Both the position numbers and the translations under genes were made by a program. Shown piece by piece: positions 48,685 to 61,114 of a stretch of 64,000 nucleotides of DNA. Position 1 is the stretch's first letter; every line of letters starts with the position of its first letter. The notes under the pieces were generated by a model, which saw nothing but the letters and a program-made list of their open reading frames with translations, was not told where the DNA came from and made no database searches. Origin of the DNA: Dendrophyllia cribrosa (Eukaryota; Cnidaria; Anthozoa; Scleractinia; Dendrophylliidae); the NCBI GenBank assembly GCA_024195265.1, contig JAJLRJ010000013.1, positions 815,403-879,402 of the forward strand. The letters are read 5' to 3'.

Positions 48685-48955
48685 AAACCTTTGAATGCAG
48701 AGGTCCACACGACACAGAAATTAAGCTTGCTGGTAGTTGCCGGATCTTCCTTGTGAAAGATCTCGTGCCAGGCGTCGCTTGAATGTGAAAATACAAAACT
48801 GAATGCAAGACTGGCATTTTAGGAGCCGTTACAATGTTTTCTTTCAGTATAGCCCTGGCCCTGAGGAAGACTAGTTCTATTAATCGAAATATTGGCCATT
48901 TAATAAATCTGCCCTTTGCCGTAGTGCCAGCCTTGCATTCAGTTTTGTATGTTTA
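48685..48955. mobile_element. Foldback element, same family as 30790-30950
   Basis: Shares GAGGTCCACACGACACAGAA on the left and CCTTGCATTCAGTTTTGTAT at the right end. Confidence 0.8.
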
Positions 48956-50322
48956 GGAGGTTATGAGCAACACAAAATGAGCACCAAGAGGAAAATACCA
49001 AGTGATTCGTCAAAGAGAGAACAAACTATACTCAAATTTAAGCGATTTTTCCAAGACACAAGGGAAGAACTTATTGGCCAATTTTTTAAAGTTGCAATCG
49101 ATTTCCATCCTGGCCATCCGCAGCAAAAGACACTTTTTATAGTTTCAGTGCACTAGTAAAGTATTGTTAACACTTAAAACTTCAGCACTATTTTTAGGTT
49201 TTTCATTTACAAAACATATTCTTTATTGCTTTTCAAAGTAATGCTAAAAATAGGTGACGTTGTCCCTTTTAGTCTCGGTTTACTTGTAACTGATACATCA
49301 TCGGTGTCCCTTCTAACTGCAAATGGAGCTGCAGGGAAAAAATGACAAAATTAAAAATACTTACAACTGAACATCAAGGATTACTCTACATTACCCAGAA
49401 ATCGTGCGCGCTGAGAGAAATTACTGTGTGGAGTGGGATCTAGTATGATTTGGGCCTGTTCCACTGCAGAATGTAGCCCTCCCACAAACGAATCCCGTAA
49501 GCTAGGTAAGCCTTATCGCTGTCCATTATCCATGTTAATTTTATCCTTCCTTTTCGTTTTGGGTCAGACCTTGAGATTCTCCTGCTCTTGTTAATAGAAT
49601 GAAATTGAACAAATTTTGCTTAAGAAAAAAACGCCTCCTCAAAGGAATCGTGTTTTTAATAAAGGCCCGGGCGACTAGGTTGATAACTTGGCAAATTGAT
49701 CATCGTAAATAGATTCAAAAGCTAACGTTTCGAGCGCTAGCTTTTCGTCAGTTGATTAACCAAATTTTAGTGTGTCACTCCCCCTCCTCCCCCCGGGATG
49801 CCGCAGCACCACCGGCAGTTTTTTTTTTTTAGAAGCCAACTCCTTTATAAATGTAAATACGTTTCTGATTTTTAAAAGTCTCAAAAATGATCAAAATAAA
49901 ACCATTGTGCGGTTCACTTTATGGGCGCCTTTTAACCCAATACCCTCTCATGGGTGGGGTGGAGGAGATGAGATCAACAATGGACCGATAGCGGCTGCCT
50001 GAGGCGAATTCATAAACTGACGTCCGATCTCATTCTCATAAGGGTTGTAAAGCGCTTTCAGACATGTGATATGTGCGCTATATAAGTCTCTTCTTCTTTT
50101 TAAAAGGAGCCCGTTCATACGTTTTCATCTGGTCTTATAAGAGAAGTTCAAGCAAGTAACCGTGGACGACAATCCTGCTGGTATACGTTGGATCAAACTA
50201 GTGATCTGATCGGTTTAACAAGTGAAAATACAATATAGAAGTATACAATATAGTACACCTTTTAAATGTTACCTACGTTGTATCGGTCTTTGCTTCTATC
50301 TTATAAGAGAAATCAAACTAAC
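48956..50322. other. Region downstream of gene 3, no kinase exon seen
   Basis: If gene 3 continued into a kinase, the glycine-loop and lysine exons should lie here; I see none. It contains repeat-like sequence such as AACGTTTCGAGCGCTAGC near 49723. Confidence 0.4.
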
Positions 50323-51902
50323 CTGTCATAGATGGGGTTAAACACCGCGTCACCGCCAGCAGTCTCGTACAGAGGGTTATCGCTTTCCTGTTGTCCGTAA
50401 GTCTCTTCATTCTTGTTTTCTTCCTTAACCTCAGCGTACAGTTCGTTGTCCTTTGAGGGAAACGCTGTATTTTCTACAATCAAACTTCTGTAAAACGCAA
50501 AGAGATACACAACCTCGTCCCCAGGACCTTCTCTGCTTTTCAAATTCAAAACGGTGGGCTCAAGCGGCTCCCCGCCGCCGCCATTTTGAATTTGAAAAGC
50601 AAGGAAGGCCCTGGGGTCGAGTTTGAGAGATATAAGCATATGTTACACTTGTGTTACACTTGCATTCTCTCAAACAGCCTACTTACCAGTAATTTAGCTT
50701 GTTAAACTATCCTTCTCCCCCCCCAAAAGAAAACTCAAACGTGATTAGTTCGACCAGGTTGAACCTGTTTTTAAAATGTCGACTTTAAAGGCCCACCTTC
50801 ACCCAAAAGACGTTGCGGTCGTTTGTTTTTGTTTTGAAATGCTCCGTTGTTCATACACGTGATCTGATTGGTCGCACGCATTCAAGCGTGAATTTCGTGT
50901 TACACGAAATTCAGCACAGAAAGTGACCACGACGCGCATAGCATTTTGGGTGAAGGTGGGCCTTTAAAAGAAACGGCGTACAGATACACTAATTTAAGTA
51001 AATATTGTACACTTTCCTCCATATCTATCATACTAATTTTTTTTTAACAAAACAGAGCGGTTGTCAGTGACTTTAATTATTTGGCGTAGCTAGTTAACTA
51101 CTCTTGGAGTGTATATGAAAACTCACGCTACTATCTCAACCAATCAAAAGCGAACAACTTATTCCTCCGCATTTTCCCACGTTTGGCGACGGCTGCATGC
51201 ATATATATGTTTTCTTGTTTTTACCTAAGTAAATGTGTACTATATTTTGTCAAATAGTGTCCTTACCGCTGATTGCAAGTTACCGAAAGTATTCAAAGTC
51301 AAAATAATATTCAGGATTCCGTTGATCGAAGCGCCTTTGACTGAATGAATACAAAATTTACGATACGTACTCCGAGGTTAAAGAAGCTATGCCATGCGGA
51401 ATTTGACGGTTATGGGGTCAAACCTGTCCCAAATTAAAACTAAGTACATTGTTAACCATTGTTAACGTCTGACCAGGCATCACCCAGTGGCATCTTCCGC
51501 TGGTGGCGTCAGTAACTGTAGTCCCGTTGATAGATGCCGAAACTGCAATAATTCCTGGTCAACGGCTGATGAGGCTGCCTCGCAGTTGGCAGTTCAAGCC
51601 GCTGTATGATTTTCTCTAAGTACATTGTTAACCAGTGTACAAGAAATACTCATAGGGAGAGAAGAGAGAATAAACCACATTAAGAGTTTTAGCAAGTTTT
51701 CTAAGGCATAAGACGATAAACTTGAAAAAAGTTGTTGGTGTGGTTTAAATTCATTTTTACCCTTAAGATGAATCAATTTAAAACAACCTGTGTCATATTC
51801 TGTCATAATTATGGGCTCTAAATTTTGCCCAGTCTTATTATTCGCAAACCTTACCGTCCATAGCATGGGTTTTCAAGTGACATCGGTATTTCACCGTTTG
51901 GC
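50323..51902 (-). CDS. Gene 3 cytoplasmic tail exons
   Basis: Three exons, each a multiple of three bases and in phase 2, encode LENPCYGR, then QRNPEYYFDFEYF, then DNELYAEVKEENKNEETYGQ followed by NPLYETAGG and FNPIYDR. Tyrosines in NPxY, YxxV, YxxQ and YDRL contexts are possible SH2/PTB docking sites. Equal phases allow any of these exons to be skipped without a frame change. Confidence 0.65.
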
Positions 51903-54900
51903 CTGAAAATTTACAAAACATCCTGTTTCAGTGCATTTACAATATATTGACTTCTTCTTGGATAATATAATTCGAGTTAAAACAAGGTTACCTCGAATAA
52001 ACGACTTGTTTTGGTGTTCCTTGCTCTTTCCGTTTCGTTCTTCTTCTGTATGGTACAAAAACACGAACTGATCAGTACTCAACAATTCATCAAAGTAGCC
52101 TGCGAACAAGCTCTAGGGCTCTGGGGTGGGGGTTAAGGGAGGGAGAGGTGGGAACTCGCTCCTCCCCCTCCCCTTTCCCCCATTCCCCACCCAGCAAACC
52201 GATTGACTCATGAACCAATATTCGAGTCGCTAACTGACTAACAAAATATGTGCTATATCTTACCTTTTGCAATAAAAGAATCCAGCTACAAGCAAGGCGA
52301 TTATAAAAACCAATGCCACCACTGGAATGACAATAGCCAGCATATTTACACCTGTTAGAACAGAATTTTATACTACATCAACAAGGGATCACGGGCAACG
52401 CGAGCAGGCAACGATGCAAATGTTAACAACAAAACAAAATCAATCATTGGACAATGATACAGAGATGTGCCCGCACAAATGGAAAATAATGTCAAAGGGC
52501 CCCTGGAGTGGACCAAAGGTGAGTTGTGCCATGACATGCTTGGAATAAACGACGAAAGAACCATGTAGAAAATCTTTTAACCATATCAGTATGCAGGACT
52601 CTACGACAGCGTTGTGCTATTTTCTCATCGATTTGAAAATTTTATCTTATAGTGGTTAGTAAACTTCTGAATGTGCCGTGAAAATAAAAAAATTAAATTG
52701 GCGTACGTTACCTTTTTCTTGAGATTGATCCTTTTGTTTCCTGTTCCCGCCTTCCTTTGAAAGCGGCTCTCTGCTGGATGTTGCCTTTTCCAACGTTTTG
52801 GGGGTAACAATGTGGGATGACGTCACTTCCGGTATATGTGTAGTCGTGGTGGCAACAGTTGACACTGGTAGGTAACATTTTAGACTCAAGACTGTAATAA
52901 TTATTGAACTTATGAACAGTGTAAGTTCTCTGCGCATGACGTTATGCTATGTCACGTAGTATATATAGTAATAATCTGGAGCAAGCAAACAAATTTCTCT
53001 TGGCAGTAAACGGAGTTAATTCGACCTTCTCTGAACTCTTGCCCCTTTTCTACCGTCTCTTCATTGGTGCTGAGAGATTGGTGGTTATATCAATAGTCCT
53101 TTTTACAGTTGTGTGCTTGGTGACCTTGCCTTTGAGTGGAAGCGAGGCTGGAGGTGACCTTGCTTTGATACAAACCTTTCTGCCTTTCATATGTTAATAA
53201 TTCTCATGCTAACTAGCTAAATTTAAATCTGAAAAGCTTCAAGGTCTGTATCAAAGCAAGGTCACCTCCAGCCTCGCTTCCACTCAAAGGCAAGGTCACC
53301 AAGCACACAACTGTAAAAAGGGCTATTTTTTATGTGGGGTAGGAAGGGGAACTAATTAAAGAAAATACAGTATTTTTAGTCATTATAAAAAACGTTATGA
53401 AAATGAATGAAAATCATTTCGCAATCCTTACCTGAATAATTAACAGCATTGTACGAGGCGCTGAAACCAATATAAGAACCATTATTATCTGATTTGAATA
53501 TTAAAAACATGTGGTTTGACGAGGAGTAGATTCCTTCCTTAGGGGGAGGGTGACCTCCATAAAACACTCCCAACACCTCCCCTGTGGCGTTGGCTCCATC
53601 ATACACGTTCAAACTGTCCGCGTTTTTTTCGATTTGTAAACTGAAGTTTGTGAACGTTAAATGGATTTGTTGTGATGGGCTGACCGTGATCCTCCAGGAG
53701 CAGTACTGTACATTCGGGTACTTTTGTGGATAGTTTGGTGAGTGGAAAGTGCCGTTGACTCCAGTCAGGGTTTCGTTGCATCCTAAAGAAAGAAAAAATT
53801 ATTGGAGATGGAAATCGACCTCTTGGTCAAAGAACAGCTACTTTTGGACACGTTCATTTTCACAGGTCAAAATGAATTGAGCCTGTTCAGACAAACTGCA
53901 AGTTATACTTTTCCTTGTGCAGTTCACAGCATAATCAAGTTATACCTATAGTCAACAAATTTAACTGAATTACGGTTCCTTAGCAAACACTGAGCACCCG
54001 AAGTCGCTAAAACTAGACCTGCCAAGTCTCACGCCTGCGAGTCTAAAACTCCGATCTCACGCTTACTCACGCCTGTAGAGCAATTTCTCACGCCTGACTT
54101 ACAGATTTGAGCTATCAGCCTTAACTGATCGCATGATCCAATTAAAAATATAGTTACGTTCATGAAAATATGGCACTTTTTTGTAGGTTTTTATCGTTCT
54201 GAACATTACAATTACAGAGGTCTGACGTCTGAGGTCCATGGAAACTTCCGAATTCTTCGGAACATCTTCGTACAACTTCGGAATAGATCGGGTTCTTTTC
54301 GGATTTGTTCGGGTCGCCTTCGGAAATTCTGGCACTCCCACGAAAAACTTCTCACGCCTATCACTCTGAAAAAGTTGGCAGGTATATAAAACTGGCTAAA
54401 ATAGTTGTTAAAATGCACAAAAACGTCACGCGGTTTCCACAATTAGGTACTTGTAGGCTAATACGACATGTGCATATCAGCGCACAAGCAAGCCACACGG
54501 ATGTTTGTAAATGGTGCCTCTGATCTGCTTGCACACCACTAAAATTGTCACGAATATGAGGTAGAAAAGGACGTAAACTCGATGTTATTTCATGTATGAG
54601 TATCTTCACAGTTGGAGGCAAATACTGGTATTCTTGCATAAGAATCTTAGTCAGGTTTACTTACCGCGGTAATAGCAGTAATGAATAGTGGGGTGATGTA
54701 TCCCAGCCTCAAAAGGAAATTCTCCGTCTGCTCCGTCTCCGTTGTGGTTATGTTCCGTATCATAATATATCCACTCCGGATTTGCTATCGCCCATTTCAC
54801 CATTTGACACTTTGCCGACTCGTAAGCCAGCAAAAAAAATGGAGTTTGAGAGGGGAGCGGGACAGGATCGTTTTGGTCACCGTCTGTTCTACAGCAAAAC

Positions 54901-57900
54901 CAAATTTTTGTATCGCTATAATCCCCTCTATAATCATATTCACCGTCTGGAAGTGTCCCGTCTTTCTTATTGTAATTGGGGTGGTCGTCGTCATCCCAGT
55001 GGACATAACCTGATTCCAGACCCACAGGACATGGATCGTTCTTTTTGTAAATACAATATTTTCCTGTTGAGAGTATATTATATGCCATTAATTATACCGA
55101 TGTTTTTGCCTTTTTATTCCTTTTACTATTGAAACAACATATTACTTTAAATTGATATTTTGCTTGCGTTAATTTGCCTAGTGAATTCTCAAAGAAGAGA
55201 GTAACTATAAAAAAAAAAACGTTCAGAAGCTAAGGGACGGGATTGTATGCCCTCGACGCACAACCCTCCTTACTTCACCACTTACTAATGTTCCACAAGA
55301 AACTGAGAGGTTGAAAGAGAGAACTAACCTTTAGGCCAGGCGGATCTGTTTTTGTCGTTTTCTGTATTTGTTTTGATACAAAATGATCTGTTAACCTTCT
55401 GGTTATTTACTACTCCATCAAGGTGAAATTCTGTCGATTTATCATTGTTTGAATAATAACCATCGGTGTCCTGTGATACCCATCCCTCCCGCCACTGAAA
55501 GCCGTCCGCCCAAGGACACCCCGATGTAGGTTTGGGTATCCCGTATGTACCGGCTGGCCAACGAATAGACTCTGGAAGGAAAAAAAACATGTTGCATAAA
55601 AGTGGTTAGCTAAACCCTGAATGTACGTTATGTTTAGTTTGGTGTTCCCTATTAACCGAAGGTTTTCCCCTCTGCTAGATATTTTATTGACACGTTAATA
55701 AAGTTTTTATTTATTATTTATTTATTTATTTACGTGCACAGACAAATTCGGGGCTTCATCCTCATTTACAGACAAATAACCATTGCGTGACAAATGCGTG
55801 ACAACCTTAATATGTGTAACGCAATGGCATAGTGAGCTGGCTTAAACTAAATACATGTAACAGCGTGGCATAGTGAGTTGATTTAACGTTCTGAATTTCT
55901 ATCAGAAGGAAATGTTTAGTCATGTATTATTGTAAACGATCACAGTTCACCATTCTGAGTGCTACTTTAAAAGACAAAAGACATATTTACATCAGTGTGG
56001 AAACCCAAAATAATGGTCCAGTCTCGGTTTAAAATTATTTACAAATAAGTGTCGTGGTCTGCGCAGGATGAAAATGGATTACAATAACAATTCTTACCTG
56101 AATAATTAACAGCACGGTACGAGGCACTGAAGCCAAGATAAGAGCCATTGTTATCTGATTTGAAAATTAAAAGCATGTGGTTTGATGAGGAGTAGATTCC
56201 TTCCTTGGGGGGAGGGTGACCTCCATAAAACACTCCCAACACCTCCCCTGTGGCGTTTTCTCCACCATACACGTATAAAGCGTCCGTGTTATTCTCACTT
56301 TGCAAAGTGAAGTTTGAGAACGTTAAGTGGATTTGTTGCGCTAAGCTGACCGTGATCCTCCAGGAGCAGTACTGTCCATCCGCGTACTTTTGTGGATAGT
56401 TTGGTGAATGAAAAGTGCCGTTACCTCCAGTCAGCGTTTCGTTGCATCCTAAAAAAGAAGAAATGATAGAGATTGAAATCCTCTTGATCAAAGAATAGCT
56501 TGGCTTGAGCTTTTGGACACGTTAATATTTACAGGTAAAAAATTAACTGTGCCTGTTCAGACAAACTGCAAGTACACGTTTCATTTTGCAGCTGACAGGA
56601 CAAGCAATATACCTCAATTCAACAAATTAAATTGAATAACGGTTCATTAACAAACACTAAGCACCCGAAGTCATTTTAAAACTCGCTAAACTAGTTGCAA
56701 AAATGCGTGGAACATCTCGTCTCCCACGAACTGAGTAAATAGTCTAAGGATACATCTGCGCGCTAGCCAGATGTTTGTAAATGCACGGATCATATGGGGC
56801 CGTGCTCACGCACACCACCTAAAGAATGTCACGGATACTGGTAGTTCTAAACAGTGGGTGCCAACTCAAGGTTGGTTATTCATTCCATTACGAAGGGACC
56901 AAAGACACTTATAATACTGCAATGATTTTTTGATTCGTCAGAGCCTTATATAATAACTGACCTATGAGTACATTCACAGTTAGAGGCAAATATTCTCGCA
57001 GAAGAGTCGTATAGTCATGTTTACTCACCGCGGTAATAGCAGTAATAAATAGTGGGGTGATGCATCCCAGCCTCAAAAGGAAATTCTCCTCTTGCTTTGT
57101 CTCTGTTCAAATTATGTTCTGTATCATAATATATCCACTCGATACTTGCTATCGCCCATTTCACTATTTGGCACTTTGCCGACTCGTAGGCCAGAAGAAA
57201 AAATGGACTTTGAGAGGGGAGCAGCACAGGATCGTTTTGGTCACCGTCTGTTCTACAGCAAAACCAAATTTTTGTATCGCTATAATCCCCTCTATAATCA
57301 TATTCACCGTCTGGAAGTGTCCCGTCTTTCTTATTGTAATTGGGGTGGTCGTCGTCATCCCAGTGGACATAACCTGATTCCAGACCCACAGGACATGGAC
57401 CGTTCTTTTTGTAAATACAATATTTTCCTGTTGAGAATATATATGCCATTAACTATACCGATGTTTTTGCCTTTTTATTCCTTTTACTATTGAAACAACA
57501 TATTACTTTAAATTGATATTTTGCTTGCGTTAATTTGCCTAGTGAGTTCTCAAAGAAGAGAGTAACTATCAAAAAACGTTCAGAAGGGACGGGATTGCAT
57601 GCGCTCGACGCACAACCCTCCTTAGTTCACCACTTACTAATGTTCCACAAGAAACTGAGAGGTTGAAAGAGAGAACTAACCTTTTGGCCAGGCGGGTCTG
57701 TTTTTGTCGTTTTCTGTATTTGTTTTGATACAAAATGATCTGTTAACCTTCTGGTTATTTACTACTCCATCAAGGTGAAATTCTGTCGATTTATCATTGT
57801 TTGAATAATAACCATTGGTGTCCTGTGATACCCATCCCTCCTGCCACTGAAAACCGTCCGCCCAAGGACACCCGGATGTTGGTTTGGGTATCCCGTATGT

Positions 57901-57923
57901 ACCGGCTGGCCAACGAATAGACT
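50323..57923 (-). CDS. Gene 3: [ApeC-CUB]x2 transmembrane receptor with tyrosine-rich tail
   Basis: Twelve exons join with AG/GT borders and matching phases for about 850 residues: ApeC-a (57681-57923, 57029-57427), CUB-a (56098-56448), ApeC-b (55329-55571, 54665-55063), CUB-b (53432-53782), stalk (52712-52864), transmembrane (52264-52351), juxtamembrane (51992-52045) and tail exons 51855-51902, 51284-51340, 50323-50487. The last exon either splices on (GACAG/GTTAGT donor) or reads on three codons to a TGA ending at 50313. This predicts a type I surface receptor: microbe-recognition-like domains outside, phosphotyrosine sites inside. ApeC and CUB assignments are strong; ligand and signalling are inference. 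The signal-peptide exon is not identified. The tail resembles juxtamembrane regions of coral receptor kinases, so a kinase may once have followed; the USP gene and a broken kinase remnant now lie downstream. Confidence 0.8.
50784..50968. mobile_element. MITE, 185 bp, in a gene 3 tail intron
   Basis: TTTAAAGGCCCACCTTCACC and its complement; an inner GTGTTACACGAAAT near-palindrome. Confidence 0.9.
51992..52864 (-). CDS. Gene 3 stalk, transmembrane and juxtamembrane exons
   Basis: Stalk 52712-52864 (TVATTTTHIPEVTSS, then a Lys/Gln-rich part; probably O-glycosylated), helix 52264-52351 (MLAIVIPVVALVFIIALLVA) and basic stop-transfer plus QVVYSR at 51992-52045. Exon lengths are identical to gene 1 (153, 88, 54). 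Confidence 0.8.
53101..53320. mobile_element. Foldback element in the CUB-b to stalk intron
   Basis: TTTTACAGTTGTGTGCTTGG and complement with arms of about 80 bp. It generates spurious ORFs in both directions. Confidence 0.9.
53432..55571 (-). CDS. Gene 3 membrane-proximal ApeC-CUB module (b)
   Basis: ApeC exons 55329-55571 (SIRWPAGTYGIPKP, QKVNRSFCIKT) and 54665-55063 (KYCIYKKNDPCPVG, FCCRTDGDQNDP, HPTIHYCYYRG), CUB exon 53432-53782 (CNETLTGVNGTFHSPNYPQ, FYGGHPPPKEG). CUB-b carries replacements such as ADSLNVYDGAN that CUB-a lacks. All eight ApeC cysteines are present. Confidence 0.85.
54017..54383. mobile_element. TIR element in the module b ApeC-CUB intron
   Basis: ACCTGCCAAGTCTCACGCCT at the left, TTGGCAGGT at the right; the equivalent intron of module a near 56690 has no insert. 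Confidence 0.7.
56098..57923 (-). CDS. Gene 3 distal ApeC-CUB module (a)
   Basis: ApeC exons 57681-57923 and 57029-57427 and CUB exon 56098-56448. Lengths equal those of module b (243, 399, 351). The intron between the two ApeC exons is also almost identical to that of module b, so the duplication is recent. The frame from CUB-a into ApeC-b is kept (G/AG junction giving Glu-Ser-Ile-Arg). Reading upstream through the 57923 acceptor stays open to 58017 and includes LNLFAILLLFNICFL, a possible signal peptide. Confidence 0.85.
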
Positions 57924-60900
57924 CTGGAAGGAAACAAATGTTGAATAGTAGCAAAATAGCAAATAAGTTTAATTTGCATGTGAATAAAAACTCATTTTCA
58001 TATGAAAGGTTTCGCACCTAGCCTCGCTTTGATAGAGAGGCTAAAGGCAACTCGGAAATGGCATATTCAGTTCCACGGAGAGACTACCGGCTTCGTCCTC
58101 ATCAGCCGACAACAACTATTTCGTGACAACCTAAATATGTGTAACGCAATGGCATGTATACTGTGATCGAGTTGGCTTAACCTCTATCAAAAGAGAATGT
58201 TAAGTCATGTATTATTATAAACAAATCACAATTTTTTAATGTTACTTTAAAACTGAAAAGACATATTTATTTATATCAGTACCTAAAATAATGGTCCAGA
58301 TGTGTTAAAAAATAATTAACAAATAAGTGTCGTGGGCTGCAGATGACCAAGATGGAAAATCGATTACAACTTGAAAAATTGGCTTGTCGTGTCTTGTCGC
58401 CTTGTGTCTTGTTAATTCTCTCTCTTTGGAAATGCACTTAGCTTGATATCCTTTTCTTAGTGTTTTCTGAGTATTTCGTGGTTTGACAAACTTCACTCAC
58501 TCTCTCGTCCTCTTCGTGCCGAGTGGAACATAAGGCCTCGCGTGATTCGTTTTAATTTCGGACGGTTTTGACCCAAAAACCAAACGATCCCTATGACTCC
58601 TTTTTAAAAGAATCAATTAAAAGGAATAATAGAATGCAGTCAGCCATCTTCTCGTTCACTTCAACTTAAAAGCGACCTTTACTTCCGAGTATCCATGACT
58701 GGGGACTACCGTTATAATTCGTACACCCTCAGAACCAGTTTAAAAATGAAGTTCTTCAGGAATCTTAAACATGATCTCTAACATAAATTGGTAACTTAGA
58801 TAATGATCAATATCAATCCATGAACAAAATCGTGTCTTTCTATCGGAGAATTCATCACATCTAAGACGATAATCCTTCTCTTGCATATTTCGCGATAATC
58901 AAATTTTGTATTCTCCACAACCAAGGCATGCATGGGAAAAGGAAATGTTGTCTCAATTTAGCGTTAAAAGAAAACGAAAAGGTTGAAATAAGTTAAAATG
59001 AACGTGAGTTAAAGTGATTAAAGCGAATGCGTACGATGTTTGTCATGTCTGGATACGGACATCCTTCGAACATCCTATAACCTCTATAACCTCCTATAAC
59101 CTTTAATATTTAACAAGTCTCAGTCTTACATACGAACCTGATAATTTTAGGAGGCTTATCAGTCCTAAAGCTCCCCACCACAGCATTTCACCGGTTTCAA
59201 ATTTGATACAACATACGAGAGTAAGAAAAATATTGCGAACTAAATCGTTAGTTTGATATTTTGGACCTTTCTAGCCTTTCACGTCATTCAGTTTCTGTTC
59301 AGTTGTGAAACGAGCGTTACTAAGCGGATGCTAAGCTGAAACCAAGTCACGAAAGGAAACTAAAAATTTCGACTTGCGTAATGGAAGACTACTCTCATTT
59401 CATCATGCATGTTTTACGCGACAAAACACGCCAGGATTTTTGAAATACTTTGGCGACCACGAAGGATTTGTGCGCCCGCCCCGCCATTTTAAAGCGGAGA
59501 AAGCCTGGGGTCGAAATTGGCGTAGGGAGTTTCCAGGGGAAGGACTTGGATTTGAGAAACTAAAGGGGAGCAGTGAAGGATTGTTTGGGGTTTGAAATTC
59601 ATAATTTATAGCATTATTTTGGATTTAAAAATTTTATAATTTTTTAGGTAAAGATTCTTGAAGGGACCGGATTTTGCGGGGCAGTTAACTCACAGGCACA
59701 CATCTGCTTGTGAGTTATGAAATAATCATAGAATAGTGCTATAAACGAACTTACGTGATACTGTATTCTATTTAAATGTTTACAATGCTGCTTATTTACG
59801 CTGTTGTATAACCAAGGTTTCTAAATAGCATCCTATCAGAGGTATCTCGAAAGCTCAGATCTTGAAAACTTAGACATCGAAACCTCAAAAGAAAATAAAA
59901 GAAAAGAAAAGTAAAACAACAAATTTAGGGATCGTTTTCTGCTAGCGCTAGGAAGCGTGAAGTTGTTCTTAGGCCGAGGTTGGAAATTAAAGGGAAAAAA
60001 TATTTTCGGCAACGAAAGTGACAGTTTGTCTTCACTTCACGTTTACTGCAAGGCAGTGTATTGATGGCGAAAAGGCAAAAATACGACATATGTGCGAGGA
60101 CTGTTCGGTAATATAAAGCGGAAACATGAGCACGTCAATACCAACGATTTTTACCCTGAAAACTCTCTCATTTTAAATTTTCTGCACTATATTTATAAAG
60201 GGTATGGGTAACTTCTGGGAGATATCGGTCAGGGATAAGTTACATCAATTATTTGACCATACGTTTTACCTTTATATTACAGTAGTTTACAAAGCGACAG
60301 AATGACTGCCTGAGAGTTCAGAAATATAACTTTAAAAAAACTGCTACATGAGAAAAAGGAATAAAATTACCCTTTGCACACAAAGTAAGTTATGTGTAAA
60401 CATATTTTATTTTGTATCTTTTTATTTATTTAAAAAAATATATTGATTGACTTTCTATACAAATCTTATATTATAAAAGCGCACAAGTAGTAATCTTTGG
60501 TTACTTTTGCTTAGTAATTGGTTTCAGTTTTTTTTAACTAACTAACTAACTAAGTACTAAGTAAGTCAAGCTTGATCTATTGCCTTAACATTTTTGTATG
60601 TACCCCTTGTTACTATTTCAAATTCAATTTTTATAGATTTTAATTCTACTTATCATTGAAAGCAAATAATTGCTCATATCCTACAGTAGAACCTCCTTAA
60701 CAAGCACTCCATGAAATTTGGTATCTTCTTTTCGGGACCAAGAGAACTGTCCGTTAAGCCTGATTCACTTCAGTGACATATGTCGTTATGTTGTGTTGTT
60801 CACACTGGTGACATAAAACATCGACATATCTGTTTTGCATTTGCGCGACCTCGCCGTTATGTCGCTTGTGTGAACCGGGCTCAATAGGTGTCTGTAAGGA

Positions 60901-60950
60901 GAAGTTCTAATAAAGTTATGAGAAAAAACAAAATGACACATTAGCCCATA
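57924..60950. other. Upstream region of gene 3, nothing assigned
   Basis: Parts of 58020-58350 repeat the 55600-56100 region between the two modules (TATGTGTAACGCAATGGCAT). Beyond 58500 no exon, promoter or repeat could be assigned; short ORFs are unsupported. Confidence 0.4.
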
Positions 60951-61114
60951 ATAGACCATATTCGTATTCTCGGTATTGAACTGGTACTAGCTTGCAATGG
61001 AGGCTCATGCGGGGGAATATCATTAAAAATATTTGCATGTTTAAAGATTCCTCCGCATGAGCCTCCATTGCAAGCTAGTACCAGTTCAATACCGAGAATA
61101 CGAAAATGGTCTAT
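60951..61114. mobile_element. Foldback element, 164 bp
   Basis: ATAGACCATATTCGTATTCT and complement, arms about 75 bp, small AT-rich loop. Confidence 0.95.

Noticed and set aside
53101..53320. ORF with hydrophobic stretch (VVISIVLFTVVCLVTLPL) on the plus strand
   Set aside because: It arises from a foldback element in an intron; not conserved in module a or other paralogs.
54657..57493. Plus-strand ORFs over the ApeC exons
   Set aside because: Antisense shadows of conserved minus-strand ApeC coding sequence.
59374..59595. 73-codon plus-strand ORF
   Set aside because: No family resemblance, no splice context and no paralogous copy.
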